A model generated the notes under the pieces. The model was not told the origin of the DNA and made no database searches. It saw only the letters and a program-made list of their open reading frames with translations. From the NCBI GenBank assembly GCA_963773625.1, contig CAVZCJ010000015.1:343528-407527 (forward strand): 64,000 bases of DNA, written 5' to 3'. The translations under genes were made by a program, and so were the position numbers. The stretch comes from DATARH01 sp963773625. GTDB taxonomy: Bacteria; Pseudomonadota; Alphaproteobacteria; ATCC43930; CGMCC-115725. Shown in pieces: positions 54,971 through 64,000 of the stretch. Positions within the stretch are counted from its first letter, which is position 1. The number at the start of each line of letters is the position of its first letter.

Positions 54971-55044
54971 GCGGGTGTAGCTCAATGGTAGAGCAGAAGC
55001 TTCCCAAGCTTACGACGAGGGTTCGATTCCCTTCACCCGCTCCA
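54971..55044 (+). tRNA. tRNA-Gly (anticodon CCC)
   Basis: A 74-base cloverleaf including the encoded CCA: acceptor stem GCGGGTG pairs with CACCCGC, D-arm GCTC...GAGC, anticodon loop TTCCCAA with CCC at 55003-55005, T-arm GAGGGTTCGATTCCCTT, discriminator T. CCC reads GGG, so it is tRNA-Gly. It is followed by the accessory island, which suggests that the tRNA is the insertion site. Confidence 0.93.
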
Positions 55045-55232
55045 ATCACTTAGCCGATTTTCCAGACCGCGCTGGCACCGATTTGGCACTAAAGCGCTTC
55101 GGGTTCAAGGAGGTCGTGCCGCGACGGCGCCGTCGGGAAGGACGATTTCAAACTGAGTCAGCGCTAATCGGCGAGCATGAGGTGCTTGCTAGATGATCTC
55201 GTTGTCCGTCCGGAGCGGGAACCGGTATCACT

Positions 55233-56000
55233 CTAGGTCAGCAACTCATTATGGCGCAGCCAGAGTTGGGTGGCAGCGAGTTTGAGCATGGCGAGGAAGT
55301 TTGCGGCGTGCTTTTCGTAGCGCGTGGCGAGGCGCCGGAAGTGTTTGATGCGATTGAAGAACCGCTCGATGCGATTACGCGCCCGGTAGAGCACCGGGCT
55401 TGAAGCAGGGTCTCCAGCGGCGATGGACCATCGGCGGGATGTTGGGTGCGGCGCGGGCGGCTTCGATCTGGCGGCGCAGCCAATCGGCATCGTAGGCCTT
55501 GTCGGCCAGTACGATGGTGCCTTCGTGCAGGTGTCCGAGCAGGCGCGCGGCGACCGGGCAATCGCCCGCTTGGCCCGGCGTCAGGACCAATTCAAGCGGC
55601 AGACCGTTGGCGTCGGTGAGCGCGTGGACCTTGGTCGTCAGCCCGCCGCGCGAGCGGCCCATACAGCGATCCGGGTGGCTTTTTTTGAGTTCGCGGCATG
55701 CTGATGCACGCGCACCGAGGTGCTGTCGATCATTTTGCGCGTTGCCGTCGTAAGCGGTCGTGACGGCGGCCAGAACGCGGTCCCACACCCCGGCTTTGCG
55801 CCATCGCACGAAGCGGTTGTAGCAAGTCGTTCGCGGGCCGAACTCCTTCGGCAGCGCCCGCCACGGCGCGCCCGTCCGCAAGACCCAGAAGATCCCGTTC
55901 AGAACCCGCCGGTCGTCCACTCGCGGCACCCCGCGCGGCTTGTTTGGCAGCAGCGGCGCGATCACGTCCCACTCGAAATGCTCAGTTCGTAGCCTCGCAT
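55233..56000 (-). CDS. IS5-family transposase (four indels)
   Basis: DDE transposase of the IS5/IS427 type. Repaired it begins MRGYELSDFEWDVIAPLLP, continues NKPRGVPRVDDRRVLNGIFW, RTTCYNRFVRWRKAGVWDR, KKSHPDRCMGRSRGGLTTK, IVLADKAYDADWLRRQIE, NIPPMVHRRWRPCFK, and ends RIERFFNRIKHFRRLATRYE and NELLT. A probable deletion near 55976 and an A-tract deletion near 55680 pair with insertions near 55735 and 55395. Terminal inverted repeats were not clearly identified. The gene lies about 190 bases downstream of the tRNA, pointing back toward it. The 188 bases between hold no clear gene. The element is probably non-autonomous or decayed only if the indels are real. Confidence 0.85.
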
Positions 56001-56152
56001 GATCCTGGCTCCCCCAGTTGGGAAGCTTAAATTACATCTCCCGCGCCGGGGGAATCCCCTTTATGAGCTTCATAACCTAAAGTGTCGTCGACTCGACCTA
56101 CCGGACGTTGCAGGTGGACAATGCGTGGCTATCACCTAAATCATCCCCTGCG

Positions 56153-57122
56153 ATGACTGCGGATTATTTGATTAGCTACGCCACGCCCGACAGGGTCTGG
56201 GCCGAATGGATCGGCTGGGCACTCGAAGAGGAAGGCGCGAGCGTCGCCCTGCAGGCCTGGGATTTTAGGCCGGGCAGCAATTTTGCGCTTGAGATGCAGC
56301 GCGCTGCCGCGGCGGCGAAGCGGACGATCGCCGTCCTCTCTCCCGATTATCTGGCATCGCATTTCGCAGCGCCCGAATCGGCGGCTGCATTCGCGCAAGA
56401 CCCCGAAGGGCTGCAGCGGCGGCTGGTGCCGGTGCGGGTGCGCGATTGTACGCTGGAGGGCATGCTGCGGACGATTGTCTACATCGACCTGGTAGGGCTG
56501 GATGAGGCGTCGGCCTGCAAGGCACTGATTGGCGGGCTCGCCGCCAAGCGAGGCAAGCCGGACCAGGCGCCGCCGTTTCCCGGCATGACCGCGGCGCCTG
56601 CCGCGAAGCCCTTTCCAGGAGCTGCAAACCGCGGAACGGCCACCGCCGGAGCCACCCGGAACGCTCCGTACATACCCAATCTTCGCGGCGCGGTTTCGGA
56701 CCTCGATCGGAGGCGGTTCATCCGGCAGGCCTTTGAGACAGTGAGGGACCATTTCGAGCGGGGGCTTGAGGCGCTGGCAGGGCGGTCCGGTATCGACACG
56801 GATTTGACGCGGCGCGGCGACACGGAGTTCGTCGCCGAGGTCTATACGACCGGCAAGCGGGCTGCACGGATGCCGGATCTGGCTGGGCGGCATGATGGGC
56901 GGCAGCAATGAGATCGCCTACTACGAGGGCGATTACGACGCCGGCAACTCTATGAATGAGTCGCTGTCGATCGGCGACGAGCGCGAGGGTCTCGCGTTGA
57001 GGGCGCTGATGAATATGGGGCTCGGTGCGGGGCGCCTGCCGCCCGAAATCGACCCGGACCGGATGACCCCGGAACAGGGCGCGGAATATCTCTGGCACCG
57101 CTTTCTGTGGCGGCTGGAGTGA
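56153..57122 (+). CDS. TIR-domain protein with C-terminal effector-like domain (one frameshift)
   Basis: Toll/interleukin-receptor domain protein. The N-terminal part reads DYLISYATPDRVWAEWIGWA, QAWDFRPGSNFALEMQ, IAVLSPDYLASHFAAPESAA and RTIVYIDLVGLDEA. The Glu in AAPES sits where TIR NADases keep their catalytic Glu. The C-terminal half (from about residue 185) has RRRFIRQAFETVRDHFERGL, CRIWLGGMMGGSNEIAYYEG and NESLSIGDEREG, a domain often seen with TIR. An insertion near 56872 breaks the frame; repair joins both halves. About 323 residues. The start is ATG 56153; a TTG 45 bases upstream is possible. Bacterial TIR proteins often act in phage defence or virulence; the role here is inference. 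Confidence 0.75.
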
Positions 57123-57130
57123 AGTCGATT

Positions 57131-57630
57131 ATGATAGCCCCGCAGCTTACCGTGACTCGGTTCGCCCAAGTGGAGGCGGGGATCTGAGCATCTTTCCGGC
57201 CGACGTAGAGGGTTTTGTCGCGCTCAAGGTGCGGGAGCCGGACGGCGACATGCTGGTGGTGCCGCTTGGCCCGTTCTTTCCGGACGGGCTAAACTGTCCG
57301 AGCCTGATAGGCGAGCCGGCAGCGACCGTGCTGAGCTATGGCAAGGAATACACGCTGCAGCTGCCGACGCGTCCGGAGGGCTGGAGCATTACGGCGCCTG
57401 CGCCGGAGACGCATTGCATGGTGCTTACCGAAGAAGGCGCGTTTGTGCGCGCCAATTTCGGGCCGCAGGGGCAAGGATACAGACCGTGTTACATCGCGAT
57501 GGCGACCGGTACCATCGTCCAACACGGTATGGCATACGTCGAGCCGCGCGGGCACAAGGCATACGCGCTGGAGTGGGAGTTGCTTACCCGGGAAGCCGAG
57601 CCAAGACGGATCCTTGCCTACCCGTGGTGA
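57131..57630 (+). CDS. Small protein of unknown function, TIR-linked (one probable indel)
   Basis: An open frame of about 166 residues that begins eight bases after the TIR gene. A G-run at 57177-57181 probably lost one G; restoring it joins MIAPQLTVTRFAQVEAG to DLSIFPADVEGFVALKV. Later segments are DMLVVPLGPFFPDGL, LQLPTRPEGWSITAPAPETH and YIAMATGTIVQHGMAYVEP. The product looks like a soluble beta-rich domain with no signal peptide. I do not recognise it. Without the repair it would start later, at GTG 57229 (133 residues). Co-transcription with the TIR gene is likely. Confidence 0.5.
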
Positions 57631-58108
57631 GCCGGACGCTGTCTGCCGCAGAACCCATGCCGCTGCAAAACCGGGGGACCTCGTTCGGCGATATCGGCGC
57701 AATCCCGGGCATGGCCTCTTCACTGGCAACCGGCGGATCGTCCACGACCGACGACTAAGACGCTACTGACGAAGCGCTGGGCGTCGAAGGCTTGGTTGAT
57801 TTGCGTCTGCGAGTTCAGCGGATTGGCGATCGGTCATGGGCGGCCCCGCTGGGCAGTGGCGAGGCTATGGCGGCACAAGGCGCTGTCCGCATCGTGATAA
57901 ACTCGCTGAGCGTGGTGCCCTGACGTATCGCCCCTGATTACCCAGGCAGTTCCCGCATAGTTGGGGAATTTGCTTCTGAGCTACCGGTCAGACTTCAACG
58001 ACATACGGCAATCCGAGACGCGAGCGTGTCTTTAGCAGGTTGCGCTTGTCGAGATACCTCGCATTTTTTAAGCTATGTCATATTATTTCTATGATGCGCT
58101 CCAGTGGA
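57631..58108 (+). other. Intergenic stretch of about 480 bases, no gene seen
   Basis: No convincing open frame: short frames here are shadows of the preceding gene and have no good start. The part nearest the next gene (58060-58090) is AT-rich (TATGTCATATTATTTCTATG) and probably holds its promoter. Confidence 0.55.
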
Positions 58109-61100
58109 ATGATCGAGCCCGAGCCACTTAACCCGGCCCAAATCCGGGCTGCACGTGCACTGCTCGCCTGGTCTCAACAGGACCTTGCCCGACAAGCACA
58201 CGTCGCAGCATCGACGGTCGCGGATTTCGAGCGTGGTCACCGTACGCCGGTCACGAACAACGCCGATGCGATGCGTATCGCACTTGAGAGCGCCGGCATT
58301 TCATTCCCGCCCGGCGGCGCCGTGATCGGACCCGCGCCAAAACGGAACCTGTCTACGAAGCAGGGTGGGAGCCCCGTTCGCTGGGTGGATGCCACGGACC
58401 TGGCGCAATGGGCCGAACGGCGAGCAGGGCAGGGGTCAATGCCTGAACTGCTGACGCGTTTGATACGGGCAGCGACGGGCGCCGCGGCGCAGATCAATTT
58501 TCCTTCCGACGAGAGTGTGCAGTTCCCGGGATGGATGGAATTGCGAAATTCCATCGGGTACGGTGCGAATCCCGAGCGGCAGTTCCGCCTGGGAGATCGG
58601 CACGCAGCGCACAAGGATTGCTGAAAAAGCGGATGACGACTACGCCAAGAGAACTACCGAGCCGCTGGCCTCATTCCGCGCGAGGCCACCTTTGTCTTTG
58701 TTACTCCGCGTCGCTGGACGAAAAAGCGTCAGTGGGCGGCAGCAAAACGCGCCGAGAAAAAATGGGGCGATGTGCGGGCGTACGACGCGGACGATCTGGT
58801 TCACTGGATCGAACTCTATCCCGCGTAGGCCAGTGGCTGGCTGCCGCTATCGGAAAACGTCCGGGAGGTGTGCAGCAACTCGAGGAAACGTGGGAAGAGT
58901 GGTCGCTGTCAACGCAGGAACCGCTGACCGCGGAATTAATCCTTAGTGGGCGCGATGAAGATGCCGCGCGGATTTTGAGGTGGCTCCGAAATGATCCCGC
59001 AGTGCTGGCAGTGCAGGCTGAAGCGCCCGATGAGGCAACAGCGTTCCTTCATGCGCCATCGGGCAACTGCCCGGGGCTTATCGAGCCGAATACTACGCAC
59101 GGATCCTGATAGCCCATACTTCCGACACTGCGCGTATGCTTGGCGACAGCATTTCGCCTCTTATCTTGGTGGTGGAGGATCCAGATCCCGGCCTGGCTCG
59201 ACGTCTGGCAGAACGTGGACACCACGTCTTTGTCGCACAGGGTCCCGGCGGGGACGCTGACGAAGTGTTGCGGTTAGCGCGACCGCCCAGGGATCTCATC
59301 GAGCAGGCCCTGATGAACATGGGGTTTGAGCGAGAGCCGGCTCACAATCTCGCTCGGGATGCCGCTCGCAGCCTGGCGGTGCTGCGGCGATTAATGCCCT
59401 CGGCGCCGGCTCGCGTGCCCCTATGGGCAAGGGAAAATCCGTCTCGGTGTCTTATAGCGGCATTACTGGCGGGCGCTTGGTCCGAAGACAGTGAGGGCGA
59501 TAAGGCCGTGCTGGAGCGGCTTGCGGGCGAGAAATACGACACGATCATCGCCGAGCTGGCACCGCTCGTGGGTTACCTGGAACGGCCGTTGAGAAAGGCT
59601 GGCCCAGTGGGGAAAGTCGCATCACCGCGCGATGCCTGGTTCCGGTTGGCGGACCAAAATCAGCCCGGCAGATTTCACGCGATTTGAGGTCGTGGCGCAT
59701 GACGTCCTTGCGTCACGTGACCCACGCTTTGAAATGGCCCCAGACGAGCGCTGGCTGGCTGGGCTCAAAGGGATAAAACCGGAATATTCAGGACACCTGC
59801 GCCGCGGGTTGGGCGAAACGCTGATCCTTTTCTCGCTCTACCCGAACCACGTCCCCAGCGTCACGGGCGCTGCTGCGGGCGTTGAAGAATTCTCGTGCGC
59901 AAGCTGCTCCACGATGCGGACGAGCAGCGTTGGTGGTCCTTGAACGGCGAGTTTCAGCTGCTGGCCGAGGCGGCTCCAGGAACATTTCTGTCAGTGCTCG
60001 ATGAGGCCCTACATCAGGGTAAGCACATCGATGTGCTGTTCAAAGAGGATGAAGGGCTCTCGGGCGGGACATACCTCGCTGAACTTCTTTGGGCGTTGAG
60101 ATCCTTGGCGTGGAGCCCGCAATACGTGGGCCGAATCGTGGCGATTTTGGCGAAACTCACTGCGCGCGATCCTGGCGGACGGTACGGTAACCGGCCGGGG
60201 AACAGTTTGCGCAGCATCTTCTTGCTGTGGTTCCCGCAGACCTACGCGCCCCTCACGGCGCGGCTTCGTGTGCTCGATCAGGTCCGAAAACAAGAGCCGG
60301 ATGTCGCTTGGAATTTGATGCTTGGGATCCTTCCAAGCGGGCACGACACGGCATTAGCCTTGCATCGCACACGCGCTGGCGTGACCTCTCCGTCGATCAA
60401 CAGGAGCAGGTGACTTACCCCCTGATGGCAAAGGGCGGTCAAGAGATTGCCGAGCGGTTACTGGCGGATGCCAGCATCTAAAGCCAATCGTTGGCGGAGC
60501 CTGATCGGGGCATTTGCGAACCTCCTGCCTGAACATCGGCAGCTGGCTTTGAAGCAATTGACCGCTGCGGCGGCGACGATCACCGATGACGACGACCGGG
60601 TCGAAATCTGCGGGGCGATGCGGTCATTGCTCAGCCATCACCGTGGATTTCCGGACGCGGAGTGGGCGCTGCCAGAGGCGCAGCTTGAGCCAATTGAGAC
60701 GGTCTACAATCTGCTGCAGCCCGAAGACCTGCTTAAGCGTTCCGCATGGTTGTTTGCGTCGGGAGTCCGTCTGCTGCTCCCGGCAGTAAGAATTGTCGCC
60801 GGTGAGCACATCGACCGCTGGTCGACAGAGTGATGAGCGCGAAGCCGCCAGACAACGGCGGGTGGCGATAGGAGAAATACTGGAAGCGCGCGGAACCGAC
60901 GGAGTGCTTTTGCTGGCTCAATTCGCCGAGCTTCCGGAGTTGGTCGGCCGAGCCTTGGCTCCATTGCCCGAACGGGATCCTGGACAGGATTCGATCTTCA
61001 TCCAGGCGCTGACCGGAGCGGGAAAATCCGACGAGGCGCTTGCCCATGGGATGGTCGTGGGGCGTCTCATCGGGGGTGGCGATGAATGGGTTGATGACGT

Positions 61101-62182
61101 TCTCGTCCGCGCGAAGCGGGAAGCCTGGGGTGACGAGGCGACGTATCGGATACTCCGCGCACTGCCCGAGGCTCAGGCGACCTGGGACCGTGCCGTGGCA
61201 GCAGGAGAACAAGTTGACAACCTATATTGGGGGCGCCGCGGTGTTCTGTTGGATTGATCCCGCTCAGGGTGATGTTGTGTACGCCGTCGAGCGGCTGCTT
61301 AAAGCCGGGCGCGCCAAAGACGCCATTCATCTTATTGGTCACCACCTCCGGGAGGTGTTTGCGGAATCAGTCTTGTGATTATCCGTGTGCTAGCCAGGCC
61401 ATTGCAGGAACCCTGGACAGATGGTGATAGAAACGCTGCGACAGTGTTCCGGCATCATGTCGTGGAGATATTCAAGGTCCTCGACAAGACGGAAGAGGTA
61501 ACCGACGCGCAGATAGCGACGTTGGAATGGACCTATCTCCCACTGTTCCCGGTTCCGTGATCGCCCGCCGCGCAAGCTGGAAAAGGCGCTCGCCACGGAG
61601 CCTGGTTTTTTCATTGAGGTTCTGAGCAAGGTCTATAAGCCGAGCAAGGAAAGCGGCATCGAAGAACCGCCACCCAGCGACATAGAGCGCGAGCAGGCTA
61701 TTGTCAGACAAGCCTACGACCTGCTTCGCACGTGGCACCGCGTTCCGGGCACGACAGACGATGGCGTTCTGGATCCGGCCGCCCTTGAGGCTTGGGTGAA
61801 AGACGTCCGTATCCGAGCTGCTGCCGTGGGGCGTGGCACGATAGCCGACTACCAGATTGGGCAGGTGTTGGCTCACGCCGCTCGAGACCCCGAAGGCATT
61901 TGGCCGGTCGTGGCCGTGCGTGAATTGATCGAGATCACGCGCAGCCCGGACCTTGAACGTGGCCTATATATTGGTGTCCACAACAGCAGGGGCGTCACGT
62001 CGCGCGCGACGAACGACGGGGGTGCTCAAGAGCGTGCTCTCGCTCAATACTATCGTCAGTGCGCCGAGGAGACAGCCCTTGAATGGCCGCGGACATCGGC
62101 AGCGCTGGCGCAAATCGCAGAGAGCTATGAACGCGAAGGCGTGCAGCACGACGAGGACGCCGAGCGTCGAGACTGGCGGTGA
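58109..62182 (+). CDS. Giant HTH-headed protein of unknown function, about 1,350 residues (many indels)
   Basis: One gene split into many pieces by about 13 indels. Joined in order it reads as one protein. Residues 6-75 are a Xre-type HTH (IRAARALLAWSQQDLARQA, STVADFERGHRTPVTNN). Then WVDATDLAQWAERRAGQG and FPSDESVQFPGW with DGNCEIPSGTVRIPSG, WEIGTQR, ATFVFVTPRRWTKKRQW and VRAYDADDLVHWIE follow. This region has the look of a restriction-endonuclease-like fold, which is inference. Then come long alpha-helical parts: DAARSLAVLRRLMPS, DPRFEMAPDERWLAG, NRPGNSLRSIFLLWFPQT, FPDAEWALPEAQLEPIE, AVERLLKAGRAKDAI, IYIGV-like GLYIGVHNSRGV, and the end IAESYEREGVQHDEDAERR. I recall similar long unannotated proteins in other bacteria but no assigned function. 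ATG 58109 is the best start; 58091 and 58094 are alternatives. Confidence 0.7.
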
Positions 62183-62384
62183 CGCACCACGGTTTGCCCG
62201 CAGATTAAGGCCATGCGGACGATGCAGCTGAGCGATGACCTGTGGCAGATGCGGCCTGGGCTGAAGCGGAGAATACGGTCGATGCCTACCGTTAATGTGC
62301 CCCAAGGCCGAGTAACGCACGCTCAAACGTTTACGTGGCAGTGCCGCCGCAGAGGCGCCCCGTGCATTGGACGGGGCGAGTCGA

Positions 62385-62704
62385 TCAATACTCGCTCGCG
62401 AGCATGATCGTGAGGACGCGAGCGGTTTTGGATCGGTCGGAGGGTCTTCCGAGCCGAACTCCATCGCCGCGTCGTAGTAGTCGATCTTCCAAAAGAACTT
62501 CCGACCCGCCACCTCGAAGCTGCCGAAGTCGTGTTCGCCATGAGGGTCGTTCTCCTCGGTGAAGTCGGAGAAGGTCGCCACTCGGCGGATACGATCGCTT
62601 GCACGTCGGGGGAACGGCATCGACGCCGGCGGTGAGCAACACTTTGCCGCCGGTCATCGTCGTCCGGAACGCGTCGTTGAGCGCCCGTATTCTTCGGCGG
62701 CCAT
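62385..62704 (-). CDS. DUF3768-family protein (several indels)
   Basis: Plasmid/ICE-type small protein of about 106 residues. Fragments give IRALNDAFRTTMTGGKVLLT, TFSDFTEENDPHGEHDFGSF, EVAGRKFFWKIDYYDAAMEF and RVLTIMLASEY, the DUF3768 pattern. About three indels must be repaired. Its ATG overlaps the stop of the upstream zinc-ribbon gene. The function is unknown; the family travels with plasmid and integrative-element genes. The 200 bases between the giant gene stop and this gene hold no evident coding sequence, although open frames on both strands occur as shadows. Confidence 0.75.
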
Positions 62705-62919
62705 CAGATGAGCCCGCCAAGCACGAGCGCAGAAACCATCGTCCCGCGTCCGCACTCCTCGCACCAGCCATTCCGGCTATCCGGCTCCTTCTCCTCAATG
62801 CAGCAGATGGCCGGACAAACGCTGTCGTTGACCGCGGCTGCGAACAGCTCCGTCTCACCGTCGTATCCTTCGATGTCGCAGAGCTTGCGGAGCTTTGCCT
62901 GGCGCATCTCCGGCGTCAT
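62704..62919 (-). CDS. Small zinc-ribbon-like protein
   Basis: A 71-residue product with the Cys pattern CPAICC ... GWCEECGRGT and the end VSALVLGGLI. The spacing of the C-terminal cysteines resembles a zinc ribbon. Similar proteins with a GWCE-C motif accompany DUF3768 genes on alphaproteobacterial plasmids and ICEs. It starts at ATG 62919, where ATGA overlaps the probable stop of the gene upstream. Function unknown. Confidence 0.7.
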   Translation of the reverse strand: MTPEMRQAKLRKLCDIEGYDGETELFAAAVNDSVCPAICCIEEKEPDSRNGWCEECGRGTMVSALVLGGLI

Positions 62920-63174
62920 CGGCGCCGGGCTCCTTGGCCGCGAGACTGCTCCCGCCGTCCGCGTGTCGGCTCGCCCTCACCCCGGTCGTCTTCCGTGATT
63001 CGCGGCAGACGATTTTGCCGTCGAGCGGTAGGCTTGAAGGATGATGTTGAAGCCGCTGCCGTCCTTGTGGGGAAACACAAGGCCGAGATTGAGCCAATAA
63101 TCGTCCTGGCCTTGGCGGTTAATGACCGAATAGGCGCGATGCGTCGGCGCGCTGGGCTGTCTGCTGTCCGCCAT
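62916..63174 (-). CDS. Small conserved plasmid-type protein (indels near 3' end)
   Basis: Begins MADSRQPSAPTHRAYSVINR, then QGQDDYWLNLGLVFPHKDGS, and GFNIILQAYPLDGKIV after repair of one indel near 63027. Proteins of this type with a DDYW and PLDGKIV pattern are common in alphaproteobacterial mobile elements. The 3' part is uncertain; a second indel would bring the stop to 62916-62918, overlapping the next ATG. ATG 63174 is the start; an upstream ATG at 63186 is possible. Confidence 0.6.
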
Positions 63175-63305
63175 TATGATCTCCATTCGAGTGGTTGCGA
63201 TGTCCTGCGTGAGCAGGCGCCAAGGGTTTCCTGGCGCCTGCCAGCGAGGGATCGTAGCTCGATGGATGGCGGACTAACTGAACGGTACACCGCCGCAGGA
63301 CGGCG

Positions 63306-64000
63306 TCAAGCAACGCCCGGCAGAGCCGGTTGATGAGGCTTACCCCTCCTCGGGTCGCGTCCAGCCAGTCGACGGTCAGCGGCGTCCTTGCGCGGAGGTC
63401 GTTGAACGTGGTGAACAGGAAGAGCGGCGCGGAGGTCGCGTGAGATACCCGTAGTCGCCGCAGCGCCTCTAGCATGGCGCCGACACGTGCCGTCATGGTG
63501 GTGACGACAAGCACGCGAAAATTCTTCCAGCCGAATTGTCGCTGATGTTCCTTTGCGGCATGGGCGGCGAGGTAGACGCGCATCTTCCCCTCGAAGCTGG
63601 TCTGAGCGGGGTCTGAACGTTTGATCGGCATCGTGCCGCGATCGATCTCGACAATAAAGTCGCGCCGTCGCCATTCGCGAGCTGCAGGCCAAACACCAGG
63701 TCGGGGATGACGTTGATTTCCCGCACCTGGCCCCGATGGGACAGCTTCGCCCGCAACGGAAAGGGGCGCGGCCGGCGGGCATTGGCCGCCGCGAGGCCCC
63801 CGTATTCATATCCTCGGGAGCGACAATACGAAGATCGCTCCGCTCGCCACCGCGTGCTGCAAGGCTACCTCGAAATCCACGATCTCGATCTGGTGCTCGA
63901 TAAACGGGCGCCCTGCCCCGCGGTTCTTCCGGCTCCACTCGACATTCGAGAACGCCGCCCCTCTTTCAATGAGGAGACGGGCACCACGATCGGCGAGGGC
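63306..64000 (-). CDS. Replication-relaxation family protein, 5' partial at window end (indels)
   Basis: Minus-strand gene that runs off the window at 64000, so its N-terminus is missing. Fragments include ERGAAFSNVEWSRKNRGAGR, IEIVDFEVALQHAV, KLSHRGQVREINVIPDLVFG, LQLANGDGAT, IDRGTMPIKRSDPAQTSFEG, KMRVYLAAHAAKEHQRQFGW and LFLFTTFNDLRARTPLTVDW. This matches plasmid replication-relaxation proteins, which sit in mobilisation modules and have a winged-helix/nuclease-like fold. Several indels (for example near 63652 and 63780) must be repaired. The stop at 63306-63308 is my best estimate; a literal frame runs on to 63119 over the next gene. Confidence 0.7.

Noticed and set aside
54819..55049. Minus-strand open frame overlapping the tRNA-Gly (GAGEGNRTLVVSLGSF...)
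   Set aside because: It is the antisense of the tRNA; this translated string is a known kind of spurious gene call.
57289..57769. Overlapping open frames on both strands around 57300-57770
   Set aside because: They are alternative frames of the small gene at 57131-57630 and have Arg-rich shadow composition.

Overview
The window is GC-rich chromosomal DNA from an alphaproteobacterium, most likely in or near the Rhodospirillales. I base this on the ftsW-murGCB-ftsQAZ-lpxC-bamD-recN-ligA order, a GTTC-N7-GTTC LexA box, an imuA-imuB-dnaE2 mutasome cassette, a two-domain cold-shock protein and HyuA/HyuB-type enzymes. No species can be named from the sequence alone.

Layout. 1-8320 is the 3' half of the division and cell-wall (dcw) cluster, tightly overlapped, with no ddl between murB and ftsQ. 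8353-18046 holds a small exported protein, lpxC, bamD, a three-gene ABC exporter module (NEW3-domain protein, ATPase, permease), recN and ligA. 18079-24404 holds two tandem TonB-like proteins, hyuB-hyuA and a small membrane protein. 24405-30941 is mixed metabolism: folP-folB, mscL, a VOC enzyme, a pterin dehydratase, a clan-CD (C13-like) peptidase, an HpcH/HpaI aldolase, an EamA transporter and an acyl-CoA dehydrogenase. After a repeat-rich intergenic stretch (30942-31660) come an ABC-F ATPase, a PAS-GGDEF-EAL protein, a His/Met-rich exported protein, a dipeptide-type ABC importer without ATPases, a CaiB/BaiF CoA-transferase and bifunctional PutA. 44875-50688 is the SOS mutasome (dnaE2, imuB, imuA on the minus strand) behind a perfect LexA box. 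pyrE, an aminotransferase, a flavin reductase, a PmtA-like methyltransferase and the cold-shock protein complete the core region.

From a tRNA-Gly(CCC) at 54971-55044 to the window end the content changes to an accessory island: an IS5-family transposase, a TIR-domain protein, a small unknown protein, a giant HTH-headed protein of about 1,350 residues (58109-62182), and a minus-strand set of plasmid/ICE-type genes (DUF3768, a small zinc-ribbon protein, a small hypothetical and a replication-relaxation protein running off the end). The TIR gene and the giant gene are the best candidates for an uncharacterised conflict or defence locus.

A caution that affects every entry: many clearly functional genes, including essential ones such as ftsA and ligA, are broken by single-base indels. 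I count roughly 85-90, nearly all insertions before position 24000 and many deletions inside the island. Correcting each one restores the expected protein, so I treat these as sequence or assembly errors and give the full span of each repaired gene as one CDS.
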